From assembly GCA_014896295.1 (NCBI GenBank), contig JADBKR010000003.1, positions 62,001 to 126,000 of the forward strand: DNA of 64,000 bases. Direction: 5' to 3'. The position numbers and the translations under genes were made by a program. Under the pieces are notes generated by a model. It ran no database searches, was not told where the DNA came from, and saw nothing but the letters and a program-made list of their open reading frames with translations. This document shows positions 39,713 to 49,079 of the stretch, one piece after another. The number at the start of each line of letters is the position of its first letter. Positions within the stretch are counted from its first letter, which is position 1. This DNA comes from Limnochordaceae bacterium. GTDB lineage: Bacteria; Bacillota; Limnochordia; Limnochordales; Geochordaceae.

Positions 39713-40951
39713 TCAGCGCCGGCCCTTGCCGAACACCCTCTCCACCGCCAGGAGCGCCTCGACCAGTGCGTCGATGTCCGCCTCCGTGTTGTACACGTAA
39801 AAGCTGGCCCGGACCGTCGCAGGCACGTCCAGCCAGCGCATGAGCGGCTGCGCGCAGTGGTGGCCTGCCCGCACGGCCACGCCTTCGTGGTCGAGGATCG
39901 TGGCCACGTCGTGGGGATGCACGCCGTCGACGTTGAAGGCGACCAGCCCCCCACGCCTGTCGTCGAGCGGCCCGTAGATCCGGACGTTGCGAAGCTCCTG
40001 CAGCCGCCGTACCGCGTAGCGGGCGAGGGTCGCCTCGTGGGCATGCACGTTGGCCATGCCGAGCGACTCCAGGTACTCGACGGCGGCGCCCAGGCCGACC
40101 GCCTGGGCGATGGGCGGGGTGCCCGCCTCGAACTTGTAGGGGACGTCGTTCCAGGTCGCATGGTCGAGCTCGACTTCGCGGATCATCTCGCCCCCGCCGA
40201 AGACGGGCTCCATCCGCTCCAGGAGCTCGATCCTCCCCCACAGCACGCCGATCCCCGTCGGCCCCAGCATCTTGTGGCCCGAAAAGGCCAGGAGGTCGCA
40301 GCCCAGGGCCTGCACGTCCACGGGCATGTGGGGTACGCTCTGCGCCCCGTCGACGAGGATGACGGCACCTGCCTCGTGGGCCATGGCCGCCAGCTCCGCC
40401 ACCGGGTTGACGGTGCCCAGCACATTGGACTGGTGCGTCACCGCGACGATGCGGACCTTGCCGCCGGCCAGAATCTCCCGCACGCTGTCGAGGTCGAGCG
40501 TGCCGTCCTCCAAGAGGCGGGCGTAGCGCAGCCGGGCGCCGGTCGCGCGGGCGACCAGCTGCCACGGCACGAGGTTGGAGTGGTGCTCCATGACCGTCAG
40601 GAGCACCTCGTCGCCCTCCCGCAGCAGCATCTGCCCGAGGCTGCGCGCCGCCACGTTGATCGCCTCGGTCGTGCTGCGCACGAAGACCACGCTCTCGGGC
40701 TGAGGCGCCCCGATGAACCGGGCCACCGCCCGGCGTGCCTGTTCGTAGGCGTCGGTGGCCCGGGCGGCCAGCGTGTGGACGGCCCGGTGCACGTTGGCGT
40801 TGTCGTGCAGGTAGAACCGGCGCTCTGCCTCGACGACCGGCAACGGTTTGTGCGAGGTCGCGGCCGAATCGAGATAGACCAGCGGCCGGCCGCTGGTCGC
40901 CGTCTGGTCGAGTACCGGGAAGTCGTCCCGGCACGTGGCGATGGTCCGCAC
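39713..40951 (-). CDS. sufS: Cysteine desulfurase SufS
   Basis: This is a 412-residue PLP-dependent group II cysteine desulfurase that supplies sulfur for Fe-S clusters. The PLP lysine is in FSGHKMLGPTG near residue 226, the catalytic cysteine in AGHHCAQPLM near residue 364, and the N-terminal YLDSAATSHKP and ANVHRAVHTLAARATDAYEQ blocks are typical. It uses a GTG start nine bases after the sufD stop. sufU follows after 35 bases. Confidence 0.93.
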   Translation of the reverse strand: MRTIATCRDDFPVLDQTATSGRPLVYLDSAATSHKPLPVVEAERRFYLHDNANVHRAVHTLAARATDAYEQARRAVARFIGAPQPESVVFVRSTTEAINVAARSLGQMLLREGDEVLLTVMEHHSNLVPWQLVARATGARLRYARLLEDGTLDLDSVREILAGGKVRIVAVTHQSNVLGTVNPVAELAAMAHEAGAVILVDGAQSVPHMPVDVQALGCDLLAFSGHKMLGPTGIGVLWGRIELLERMEPVFGGGEMIREVELDHATWNDVPYKFEAGTPPIAQAVGLGAAVEYLESLGMANVHAHEATLARYAVRRLQELRNVRIYGPLDDRRGGLVAFNVDGVHPHDVATILDHEGVAVRAGHHCAQPLMRWLDVPATVRASFYVYNTEADIDALVEALLAVERVFGKGRR

Positions 40952-40960
40952 CTGCGGCTG

Positions 40961-42415
40961 TCAGACTCCTTCCAGCTTGGCGGCCACCAGCTTGCGAATG
41001 CGGGACCGGATGGCCTCCAGCGGGATCCGGTCCAGGACCGGCTGCAGGAAGCCTTCGACGATGAGCCGGGTCGCCACCTTCTCGGGAAGGCCCCGGCTCA
41101 TCAAGTAAAACAGCTGCTCCCGATCGACCTGCCCGACCGTGGCCGCGTGCCCTGCCTGGCGGACCTCGCTCTCCTCCACCAGCACGCTGGGGTTGGCGTC
41201 CGCGCGAGCCGCCTTGCTGAGCACCAGGATGTTGCCTCGCTGGTAGGAGCTTGCCTCACGAGCCCCCCGGTAGATGTGGGAGACGGCGCGGTAGACGCCC
41301 CGGGCGCTCCCGGCCAGGACGCCGCGCGCCACGATGTCGGACTCGCTGTGGGTGCCCCGGTGCTCCATGTCGTTGCGCAGATCCAGGTGCTGGTCGCCGT
41401 CGCCGAAGAAGACGAGGACGCTGTGCGAACGGGTGCCCGGTGCCTGCAGGGAGGTCGCGAACTCCCCCCGGGTCAACCGGCATCCGAACTCTCCCAGCAC
41501 CCACTCGACCTGCGCGTCGCGCTCGGTCACGGCCTGGCGATGGACGAAGCCCAGGACGTGCCGCCCCATCGTCTGCAGCGAGACGTAGTCGATGCGGGAA
41601 GCCGCGCCCGCCACGATCTCGACGCCGCCCACCACCAGGGGGGCGAGCCCCGCGTACGGGGTGCCGTTCGCCTCCGGCGTGCCGGGCGCCTCGGCAGCCG
41701 CGTCGGGAGAGACCCACGACTCGACCACCTGGAGGCGAGACTCCGGCCCGGTGACGATGAGCGTGTGGGGCAACGTGAGAAGCCTGCCCGGATCGGCCCA
41801 ATACACGACATGGACGGGCCGGTCCTCCAGCCGAACGCCCTGCGGCACCCACAAGAGCGTGCCGGCGTCCCACCCGAAGCCTTGCCATGCCTGGAACTTG
41901 CCTTGCGCGGCGGTCAGAGCAGCGGTCATGAAGTGCCGCTGGACCAGCTCCGGCATCTCGGCCAGGGCCTCGGCCATGCTGAGCAGCCGTATTCCCTGGC
42001 GCTGCCAGTCGTGGCTTACCCGGCGCACGGTCCGCACCGGCTCGGACGGATCCGAGGGAAGGAGGTGGGCGAGGACCGCCCCTTGCTCTTCCGCCTCCTC
42101 CAGGGCCTCCGCCACCGGCACCGGGAGGCGCTCCACGCCCAGGGCGCTCCTCGCCTGGGATAGCGGCCGGCCCTGCAGCTCCACGGGGGGCGCCGGGGGC
42201 GGCGCTACCTCCATGGCCCTGCGAAGGGCCGCCAGGTAGGCGCCGAAGTCGATGGCCGAGATGTCCGTCCGATCCCACTTGGGCCAGTCCGTCGCCTCGA
42301 AGCGCTCCAGTGCGTCGAGCCGGCGTCCGGCCATCCACCCCGGCTCCTGGCGGCGGCTGCTGTACCGCTCGACGACCGAGCGGTCGATGCGGGCGGTGTC
42401 GGTTTGAACGTGCAC
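40961..42415 (-). CDS. sufD: SufD/SufB-family Fe-S scaffold subunit
   Basis: This is a 484-residue beta-helix scaffold protein of the SufB/SufD family, which partners the ATPase SufC. The C-terminal half shows HRGTHSESDIVARGVLAGSA near residue 345, YQRGNILVLSKAARADANPS near residue 380 and the family end motif DREQLFYLMSRGLPE near residue 434. The position after sufC and before sufS fits SufD. No sufB follows sufU, so this may be the only scaffold subunit encoded here, or sufB may lie elsewhere. The GTG start has GAGGAGG eight bases upstream. Confidence 0.88.
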   Translation of the reverse strand: MHVQTDTARIDRSVVERYSSRRQEPGWMAGRRLDALERFEATDWPKWDRTDISAIDFGAYLAALRRAMEVAPPPAPPVELQGRPLSQARSALGVERLPVPVAEALEEAEEQGAVLAHLLPSDPSEPVRTVRRVSHDWQRQGIRLLSMAEALAEMPELVQRHFMTAALTAAQGKFQAWQGFGWDAGTLLWVPQGVRLEDRPVHVVYWADPGRLLTLPHTLIVTGPESRLQVVESWVSPDAAAEAPGTPEANGTPYAGLAPLVVGGVEIVAGAASRIDYVSLQTMGRHVLGFVHRQAVTERDAQVEWVLGEFGCRLTRGEFATSLQAPGTRSHSVLVFFGDGDQHLDLRNDMEHRGTHSESDIVARGVLAGSARGVYRAVSHIYRGAREASSYQRGNILVLSKAARADANPSVLVEESEVRQAGHAATVGQVDREQLFYLMSRGLPEKVATRLIVEGFLQPVLDRIPLEAIRSRIRKLVAAKLEGV

Positions 42416-42428
42416 GCGAAGAGCCTCC

Positions 42429-43225
42429 TCATCGAGCGCCGCGCTGGGCGGCGACCTCCTGACGGATCCAGTCGTACCCCTTTTGCTCGAGGAGCTCCGC
42501 CAGCTCCTTGCCGCCCGATCGGACGATCTGGCCGTCGACCATCACGTGCACCACGTCGGGCACGATGTACCGCAAGATCCGCTGGTAGTGGGTGATGACC
42601 AGCGCTCCGAAATCGGGCCCCCGCAGGCTGTTGACGGCTCGGGCGACGACCTTGATGGCGTCGATGTCGAGCCCCGAGTCCGTCTCGTCGAGCACCGCGA
42701 TCTTGGGCCGGAGCATGGCCATCTGCAGCATCTCGTTGCGCTTCTTCTCGCCGCCGGAAAACCCTTCGTTGAGGTAGCGCGCGGCAAACGACCGGTCCAT
42801 CTCCAGCAGCTGCATCTTCTCCTGCAGGAGCTTCTGGAACTGGGCGATGGGCATGTCTTTTCCGGTCAGCGCGCCGTGCACCGAATTGACGGCCGTGCGC
42901 AGGAAGTTGGCCACCGTGACGCCCTGTACCTCGGCCGGATACTGGAACGCCAGGAAGAGTCCCCGCCGGGCTCGTTCGTCCGGCGACATGGACAGGACGT
43001 CTTCCCCGTCCAGCAGCACCTGCCCGCGCTCTACGCTGTAACGGGGGTGGCCCATCAGGGCGAAGGCCAGGGTGGTCTTGCCCGACCCGTTGGGACCCAT
43101 GAGCCCATGGATTTCCCCGACCGAATGGTCAAATCGAGCCCTTTCACGATGGGCTTGCCGTCTACGCTCACATGCAGATCCTGGATGCGCAGTTCGTGCT
43201 GCGCCGTTTGCTCCGTGCTCGCCAT
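42429..43225 (-). CDS. sufC: SUF system ATPase SufC, split by a one-base deletion
   Basis: This is an ABC-type ATPase that drives the SufB/D scaffold. The first 37 residues ([20 protein letters not shown] to LDLTIRSG) are in one frame and the rest ([20 protein letters not shown] onward) in another. One more G in the run at 43115-43118 restores a 265-residue SufC reading [18 protein letters not shown]. The remainder is complete: Walker [10 protein letters not shown], signature [13 protein letters not shown] near residue 150, and Walker [12 protein letters not shown] near residue 172. It is the first gene of the sufCDSU unit. Probable sequencing error. Confidence 0.88.
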
Positions 43226-43291
43226 CCGCAACCCGGGCCCCCTCGTCGCTGAGAAATGAGGACGCTGCGAACGCGCCTCCACCGCCATCGC

Positions 43292-43297
43292 AGTATA
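43292..43297 (-). promoter_or_regulatory. Extended -10 promoter of the suf operon
   Basis: On the minus strand TATACT is preceded by TGG, giving an extended -10 element (TG-n-TATACT) about 67 bases before sufC. No good -35 box is present. An inverted repeat TTAA-5-TTAA lies about 14 bases upstream (at about 43309-43321) and could be an operator. Confidence 0.5.
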
Positions 43298-43425
43298 CCA
43301 CACCTGCAATTAACCTGCTTAACTATCGCGAAGGATAGGGGAGCCGGCCGGTACGGCGAAGAAGGTTCCCCCCTGCGAGCTCCGGGGCGAGAGGCAGGGA
43401 CCCAGGGGGAGAGGGGTGTCCGGCG

Positions 43426-44214
43426 GTGGAAGAGTCCGAGGCCCGCACGGCGCTCGAGACGGATCTCGACCGGCTGTTCAGGCTACAGCTGCTCGACGGA
43501 GCCATCCGGGCGGCGAGAGAGGCGTTGCAGGAGCACCCGCACCGAAAGGAGGCCGAGTCCCTGCGATCGCAGCTCGAAGCGCTCGAGCGGGCCGATGCGG
43601 ACACCCAGGAGAGCATCAAGTCGCTCCGGCGGACCGTCCGCAGCGCCGAGCTGGAGTTGAAGTCGGCCGAGGACGAGGCGCGGCAGATCGAGGCGAGGCT
43701 TTACTCGGGGGCGGTGGTCAACCCCAAGGAACTCGAGTCCTTGCAGCAGCGCCTGGAGACGTTTCGCACGCGCATCGACCGTCTGCAGGAGACCGTCATC
43801 TCCCGCATGATCGAGCTGGAAGAGACCGAAAAGCGCGGCCAGGCCCTCCGGGGGGAACGGCAGGCAACGGGCGAGCGGCTGCAGGAGGCGCGCAGCCGGT
43901 GGGAGGCGACCCGGCAGGCCCTCGAGCGCGAACTCGCAAGGCTGGAGCAAGAACGGGCCGGGCTGGCGAGCCGTGTCACCGATCCCACGTACCTTTCCCG
44001 CTACGAACGGCTGGCCAGCGCCAAGGGCGGGCATGCCATCGCGGTCGTGCAGGACGACCGGTGCGGCGGTTGCGGCGTGCCCCTGTCCAACTACTACCGG
44101 ATCGAGACGCGCCGCAAGGGACGCATGATGCTGTGCGAAGTGTGCGGGCGCATCCTGTACTGGCCGCCGCCGGGCGGCACGGGCAAGGCGCAGGTATTCG
44201 CGGATAGGGCTTGA
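43426..44214 (+). CDS. Coiled-coil protein with C-terminal C4 zinc ribbon
   Basis: This is a 262-residue soluble protein. Residues 10-190 form long, highly charged helices with heptad character, and residues 210-245 form a zinc ribbon with CGGC near 212-215 and CEVC near 236-239. It matches the widely distributed C4-type zinc-ribbon (zf-RING_7, DUF-type) family of unknown role, possibly nucleic-acid binding. The GTG start has a GGGGGAGAGGGG stretch upstream. The rnpB promoter overlaps its stop codon. It is transcribed divergently from the suf operon. Confidence 0.83.
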   Translation: MEESEARTALETDLDRLFRLQLLDGAIRAAREALQEHPHRKEAESLRSQLEALERADADTQESIKSLRRTVRSAELELKSAEDEARQIEARLYSGAVVNPKELESLQQRLETFRTRIDRLQETVISRMIELEETEKRGQALRGERQATGERLQEARSRWEATRQALERELARLEQERAGLASRVTDPTYLSRYERLASAKGGHAIAVVQDDRCGGCGVPLSNYYRIETRRKGRMMLCEVCGRILYWPPPGGTGKAQVFADRA

Positions 44215-44239
44215 AGCAACCGGGATAGCACGGTAGAAT
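44211..44239 (+). promoter_or_regulatory. Promoter of rnpB
   Basis: TTGAAG at 44211-44216 and TAGAAT at 44234-44239 are separated by 17 bases, and the predicted start near 44246-44248 matches the first base of the RNase P RNA P1 helix. The -35 box overlaps the TGA of the upstream gene. Confidence 0.8.
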
Positions 44240-44247
44240 AAACGCCG

Positions 44248-44626
44248 GCCAGTGGGCCGGGAGGCCGCGAGCCGCAGCCCGGATGGCCGGGCCGGCTCGA
44301 GGAAAGTCCGGACTCCATAGGGCAGGGTGCCGGGTAACGCCCGGCGGGGGCGACCCCAGGGAAAGTGCCACAGAAACATACCGCCGGCCACGGTCGCTCG
44401 AGCAAGGGCGGAGCGAGCCGGCAAGGGTGAAATGGTGAGGTAAGAGCTCACCGGCGGCCAGGTGACTGGCCGGCCGGGTAAACCCCACCCGGAGCAAGAC
44501 CGAGTAGGAGGGGCCAGGAGGTGGCCCGCCTCGATGCCCCTCGGGTTGGTCGCTGGAGACGGGCGGTAACGCTCGTCCTAGAGGGATGGCCTCCCTCGAC
44601 AGAATCCGGCTTACAGGTCCACTGGC
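44248..44626 (+). ncRNA. rnpB: RNase P RNA, bacterial class A
   Basis: This is the catalytic RNA of RNase P, which trims tRNA 5' ends. The outer P1 helix is GCCAGTGG at 44248-44255 paired with CCACTGGC at 44619-44626. The universal core is clear: GAGGAAAGTCCGGACTCCAT after 44299, the CATACCGCC region, GGTGAAATGGTGAGGTAAGA near 44425, and the 3' core ACAGAATCCGGCTTACAGG. The length of about 379 bases fits class A. Ends are set by the P1 pairing. Confidence 0.95.
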
Positions 44627-44725
44627 TATCGTCGTTGCAGGTGCCTGAGTCCCTGCCGATCGGATGCGTAGCGGAGCGGAGAGTGCCTGGGTTTCCCGCA
44701 ACGGCCTGACGGAGCAGGGACGTTT

Positions 44726-44752
44726 GGGGGGCGGCCGACGAGGTCGCCCCCC
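44726..44752 (+). terminator. Terminator-like hairpin after rnpB
   Basis: An 11-base-pair stem (GGGGGGCGGCC / GGTCGCCCCCC, one G-U pair) with a five-base loop lies 100 bases after rnpB and directly beside the stop of the converging acyl-CoA synthetase gene. The T-run is poor, so it may act on both strands mainly through stem stability. Confidence 0.65.
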
Positions 44753-44753
44753 G

Positions 44754-45425
44754 TTATCCATCCGGGCCCATCAGCTTGGCGTCGATGACCACGGCGTCGT
44801 GCTCGCGCACGAAGACCGGGTTGAGGTCCATCTGGCCGAACTCGCGCCCCATCTCCTCGACCCACCGGCTGACGGCCACGACCAGACGAACGAGGGCTTC
44901 CCGGCTCACCCTGCGCCCCCGGAACCCTTCGAAAAGCGCTCGGGCCCGCAACTCGTCCAGCATGGCGCTGACTTCGGCCTCGTCGACGGGCAGTCGCCGG
45001 AAGGCGACGTCCTGGTAAAGCTCCGCATACACCCCGCCGACGCCGACCATCGCACATGGCCCGAAGACCGGATCCCGGAAGAAGCCGACGATGGCCTCCA
45101 CGCCCGGGCGTTCCACGGGCTCGACGAGCAGGAGCTCGCCCGCGAACCGTTCTCGAAGATCCGACGCAACGGCCTGAAGCTCCGAGGCATCCTTCACCCC
45201 GACGAAGACCGCCCGAGCCTCGGTCTTGTGCAAGAGCGCGCGCGACGACACCTTCACCGCGACCGGGAAGGGAAAGGGGAAGGAGGAGGGCACGGGATCC
45301 GCGGGGGCGAGGAGCACGGACGGTGGCACCTGGACGCCCAGGCGCCGGAGGGCGGCCTTCACCTCGTGTTCGGCCATCAGGAGGCGGGGCTGTGGGACGG
45401 GGGAGACCCGCGCCATGGTGCTCAT
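44754..45425 (-). CDS. ADP-forming acyl-CoA synthetase, ATP-grasp (beta) subunit
   Basis: This is a 223-residue ATP-grasp subunit of an NDP-forming acetate/acyl-CoA ligase, which converts acyl-CoA, ADP and phosphate to acid, CoA and ATP. Family blocks are AVKVSSRALLHKTEARAVFV near residue 47, VEPVERPGVEAIVGFFRDPV near residue 96, FGPCAMVGVGGVYAELYQDV near 118, and the end MDLNPVFVREHDAVVIDAKL. The start ATG overlaps the alpha-subunit stop (TGATG), so translation is coupled. The subunits are separate, unlike the fused forms in some bacteria. Confidence 0.88.
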   Translation of the reverse strand: MSTMARVSPVPQPRLLMAEHEVKAALRRLGVQVPPSVLLAPADPVPSSFPFPFPVAVKVSSRALLHKTEARAVFVGVKDASELQAVASDLRERFAGELLLVEPVERPGVEAIVGFFRDPVFGPCAMVGVGGVYAELYQDVAFRRLPVDEAEVSAMLDELRARALFEGFRGRRVSREALVRLVVAVSRWVEEMGREFGQMDLNPVFVREHDAVVIDAKLMGPDG

Positions 45426-46852
45426 CACGTGCCTCCTATTCGAGCAAGATCGCGCGCCCGCCGGGCCCGGGCCGCGAGCTGGGGATACCGCAAGACGGCG
45501 GCCAGCGCGCGTACCGCACGCCAGAGCGAGGGGTAGGCCGGCACTCCCATGCCCACCAGCGCCCGGAAAGGCGCCTGGGTGTCCTTGGGCCCGATGAGAG
45601 CGGCGACGACCGGCTTGCCGTAACGAGCCGCCTGCCGGGCGATCGCCTCCAGCACGCCGTCGTCCATGTGGGGCAACTGGAGCACGACGCTGGCCAGCAC
45701 GGCGTCGACGCCCGCATCCTCCAGCACCGCCTGGAGCGCCGCCTCGTACATGGGCGGTGACGCCTCGCCCGTCAGGTCGACGGGGTTGGCGGAGCTTGCG
45801 AACGTGGGGATTATCTCTTTCAAGCGCAAACGCGTGCCCTCGGAGAGCTGCGCCATCGACAGCCCCACGCCGCGCGTCGTCGATTCGATGTAGTCGGTCA
45901 GCATGACCCCCTGGCCCCCGGCGCACGTCAGCACGGCCACCCGGGTCGAGCTCAGGGGAGAGCGGCGTACCAAGGAGAGCGCCAGGCAGGTGTCGACCAG
46001 CTCCAGGTCGTCGAAAACCCTCCAGACGCCGTACTGGCGCAGCACGCCGTCGACGACCCGATCGGGGCCGGCCATGGATCCGGTGTGCAGGGAGGCCGCC
46101 CGCGCGCCCGTCGCGGTCCGCCCGGCCTTCAAGAGCACGACCGGGGTCTCGCCGGCCACCTCGCGGCATGCCTCCACGAAGGCAGGCCCGTTGCCGAAGC
46201 TCTCCAGGTAGAGACCGATCACGGACGTGCCGCTACCGGGACGGGCCAGCTCCCGTACCAGCTCCGCCTCCCCGATGTCCAGCCGGTTACCGAGCCCGAC
46301 GAAGCAGGAGATGCCGGCCCCCATCGCCGCTGCCGTGGCGACCAGGGTGACGCCGACGGCGCCGCTTTGGGAGAGCAGGGCGATGGAGCCGGGCCCCGGC
46401 CGGTCGAGCCGATCATCGGGGAGGAAAAAGGTGTCGAGTGCGTAAGCGGGGTTGATCACTCCGAGCGTGTTGGGCCCGAGCAGGCGGGTGGACGAACCCC
46501 GGATCGCCGCTTTCATGCGGGCTTCGAGCTTTCGGCCCTCCGGTCCGGTCTCGCCGAACCCGCCGGCGATGGGGATGACGACCCCGACGCCGCAGGCGAC
46601 GCACTCCTCGACGAGCTCCGGCACGGTGGCGGCGGGCGTCGCCAGCACGGCCAGCTCGACGGGCTCCGGGAGCGACCGGATGGACGGCCAGACGCTCTGA
46701 TCGAGGATACGAGTAGCGGAGGGATGGACGGGATAGACTCGGGCGCGGCTCTTGAGCAGGTGCCGGAAGATGATGTGGCCAATCTTGCTGGGGTTGGGCG
46801 ACGCGCCCACGACGGCGATGGTACGAGGCGACAACAGCTGGTGGATGAGCAA
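45425..46852 (-). CDS. ADP-forming acyl-CoA synthetase, CoA-binding (alpha) subunit
   Basis: This is the CoA-binding and succinyl-CoA-ligase-like subunit of the NDP-forming acyl-CoA synthetase. It shows the CoA-binding fold LLSPRTIAVVGASPNPSKIG at the N-terminus, GPNTLGVINP near residue 122, the LSQSGAVGVTLV ligase loop near residue 160, and the phospho-histidine segment AASLHTGSMAG near residue 250. A TTG at 46852 with a GAGAGGGGG site upstream gives the usual short lead; a longer reading from an ATG at 46939 (504 residues) is possible. The pair could recover ATP from acyl-CoA made by the fad genes at 49902-55229. Confidence 0.87.
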   Translation of the reverse strand: MLIHQLLSPRTIAVVGASPNPSKIGHIIFRHLLKSRARVYPVHPSATRILDQSVWPSIRSLPEPVELAVLATPAATVPELVEECVACGVGVVIPIAGGFGETGPEGRKLEARMKAAIRGSSTRLLGPNTLGVINPAYALDTFFLPDDRLDRPGPGSIALLSQSGAVGVTLVATAAAMGAGISCFVGLGNRLDIGEAELVRELARPGSGTSVIGLYLESFGNGPAFVEACREVAGETPVVLLKAGRTATGARAASLHTGSMAGPDRVVDGVLRQYGVWRVFDDLELVDTCLALSLVRRSPLSSTRVAVLTCAGGQGVMLTDYIESTTRGVGLSMAQLSEGTRLRLKEIIPTFASSANPVDLTGEASPPMYEAALQAVLEDAGVDAVLASVVLQLPHMDDGVLEAIARQAARYGKPVVAALIGPKDTQAPFRALVGMGVPAYPSLWRAVRALAAVLRYPQLAARARRARDLARIGGT

Positions 46853-46990
46853 CCTGTCCGACCCCCTCTCCGACTCGGGGGGCGAGCGGGTGCCGCGGCT
46901 CGGGACCCGCCGGCGAAACGGGTGGACGCCGGTTCCCATGAGCCATTTTAGCGGGAGCCCTCACGGCTGCCAATGGGGAGCGTGACCGGG

Positions 46991-49036
46991 ATGCATGTCA
47001 TTTCTTCTACCGTGACCAGCGTAGACGACGCCGTCCTTTCCAAAGTGGCCGACACGGTCCGGGTCCTGGCCGTGGACGCCATCGAGGCGGCCCGTTCCGG
47101 CCACCCCGGCTTGCCGCTCGGGTGCGCCGAGATCGGGGCCGTCCTGTTCGGGGAGTGGCTGCGCCACGATCCGGCGTGGCCGGCCTGGCCGGACCGGGAT
47201 CGCTTCGTCCTGTCGGCGGGCCATGGCTCCATGCTGCTGTACAGCCTGCTCCACCTCAGCGGGTACGCGCTCGGCCTCGAGGAGCTCCGGAGGTTCCGCC
47301 AGCTCCATTCGCTCACGCCGGGGCATCCCGAGTACGGGCTCACGCCGGGGGTGGAGACGACCACGGGCCCGCTCGGACAGGGCTTCGGCAATGCGGTCGG
47401 GATGGCCATCGTGGAGGCGATGCTGGCCCGGCGGTTCAACCGGCCAGGCCTCGCCGTGGTGGACCACCGGACCTGGGTGCTGGCCGGCGACGGAGACCTC
47501 ATGGAGGGCGTCTCGTCGGAGGCGGCTTCCCTGGCCGGGCACCTGCGCCTGGGCAAGCTCATCGTCATCTACGACCAAAACCGCATCTCCATCGAGGGGA
47601 CGACGGAGCTCGCCTTCACCGAGGACGTGGCCAAGCGCTTCGAGGCGTACGGGTGGCACGTGGCCGCCGTCGACGGGCACGACCTCGGGGCGCTTCGAGC
47701 GGCCATACGCTGGGCCGTATCGGACGTCTCGGCGCCCAAGCTCATCGTGGCGCGCACCCACATCGCCTACAAGAGCGAGAAGCAAGACCAGGCGGAGGCG
47801 CACGGGGCACCGCTGGGGCGCGAGGCCGTCGCGGCACTGAAACGCCGGCTGGGCTGGGACCCGGATCGCGCCTTCGAGGTGCCCGCGGAGGTCTACCGCT
47901 ACTTCGACGAACGGCGCAAGGCCTGGAGAAAGCAAGCGGAGACCTGGCAGCGCCTGTGGGAGCAGTGGTCGGCCAGCCACCCTGAGTTGCGCCGGCAATG
48001 GGACGAGGCCTGGTCGCTGGAGGTGCCGGAGGATCTGGTCGAAGCCTTGCCCGCCTTCGTCGAGCAGAAGCCCGTCTCGACCCGGGTCGCCGGCGGCAAA
48101 GTCCTCAACGCCGTGGCCGAGCGCCTGCCGTACCTCGTGGGGGGATCGGCGGATCTCGCCCCTTCCACCCGGACGTACCTCGACGGAAAGGGCTCCGTGC
48201 AGGCCGGGCAGTTCGAAGGGCGCAACCTGCACTTCGGCGTGCGGGAGCACGCGATGGGTGCCATCCTCAACGGGATGGCGCTGCACGGCGGGGTACGCCC
48301 GTTCGGCAGCACGTTCCTCGTCTTCTCGGACTACATGCGGCCGCCCATCCGCCTGGCGGCCATGATGCGGCTACCGGTGCTGTTCGTCTTCACCCACGAT
48401 TCGGTGTGGGTAGGAGAGGACGGGCCGACCCACCAGCCGGTGGAGCACCTGGAGGCCTTACGGGCCATCCCGCAGCTCGAGGTGTGGCGGCCGGCAGACG
48501 CCCGGGAGACGGCGGCGGCGTACCTGGCGGCCATCGAGCGGCGCGACGGGCCGAGTGCCCTCGTGCTGACGCGCCAGGACGTGCCGGTGCTCTCCGTCGA
48601 GGGGCCCGACGGGGCGACCCGGCAGCGACAAGGGGTGAAAGAGGGCGCCTACGTGCTGTGGGAGGCAGGCGGCGGGCCCGTCGACGTCACGCTGGTCGCC
48701 ACCGGCAGCGAGGTCTCCCTGGCCCTGGATGCGGCCCGAGCGGCGCAAGCCGAAGGGATCCGGGCCCGGGTCGTTTCCGTACCCTGCCGGGAACGCTTCA
48801 TGGCGATGCCGCCCGAAAGGCGGGAGCACCTGCTGGCAGCGCCCGCGCCTCGCGTGATCGTGGAGGCCGGGGTGCGCGCCGGGTGGGGTTGGCTGGCGGG
48901 CCCCTCCGGGCGGTTCGTCGGGGTCGAACGGTTCGGGTTGAGCGCTCCGGCTGCCCAGGCGGCTCAGGAGGTCGGCCTCACGAAAGAGCGCGTCCTGGCC
49001 GCCGTCCGGGAGGCAGCGGGAAAGCAGGCGGGGTAA
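46991..49036 (+). CDS. tkt: Transketolase
   Basis: This is a 681-residue thiamine-diphosphate enzyme of the pentose phosphate pathway that transfers two-carbon units between sugar phosphates. Motifs include GHPGLPLG near residue 35, the diphosphate-binding [20 protein letters not shown] near residue 165, the [10 protein letters not shown]-like [13 protein letters not shown] near 417, and [20 protein letters not shown] near residue 470. An ATG at 46991 is preferred because GGGGAG lies ten bases upstream; an in-frame ATG at 46973 is an alternative. It is divergent from the acyl-CoA synthetase operon. Confidence 0.95.
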   Translation: MHVISSTVTSVDDAVLSKVADTVRVLAVDAIEAARSGHPGLPLGCAEIGAVLFGEWLRHDPAWPAWPDRDRFVLSAGHGSMLLYSLLHLSGYALGLEELRRFRQLHSLTPGHPEYGLTPGVETTTGPLGQGFGNAVGMAIVEAMLARRFNRPGLAVVDHRTWVLAGDGDLMEGVSSEAASLAGHLRLGKLIVIYDQNRISIEGTTELAFTEDVAKRFEAYGWHVAAVDGHDLGALRAAIRWAVSDVSAPKLIVARTHIAYKSEKQDQAEAHGAPLGREAVAALKRRLGWDPDRAFEVPAEVYRYFDERRKAWRKQAETWQRLWEQWSASHPELRRQWDEAWSLEVPEDLVEALPAFVEQKPVSTRVAGGKVLNAVAERLPYLVGGSADLAPSTRTYLDGKGSVQAGQFEGRNLHFGVREHAMGAILNGMALHGGVRPFGSTFLVFSDYMRPPIRLAAMMRLPVLFVFTHDSVWVGEDGPTHQPVEHLEALRAIPQLEVWRPADARETAAAYLAAIERRDGPSALVLTRQDVPVLSVEGPDGATRQRQGVKEGAYVLWEAGGGPVDVTLVATGSEVSLALDAARAAQAEGIRARVVSVPCRERFMAMPPERREHLLAAPAPRVIVEAGVRAGWGWLAGPSGRFVGVERFGLSAPAAQAAQEVGLTKERVLAAVREAAGKQAG

Positions 49037-49079
49037 CGCGCGCGGGTCAAGGAGGCCGCAGACCCTCGCCGGCGGGTGG

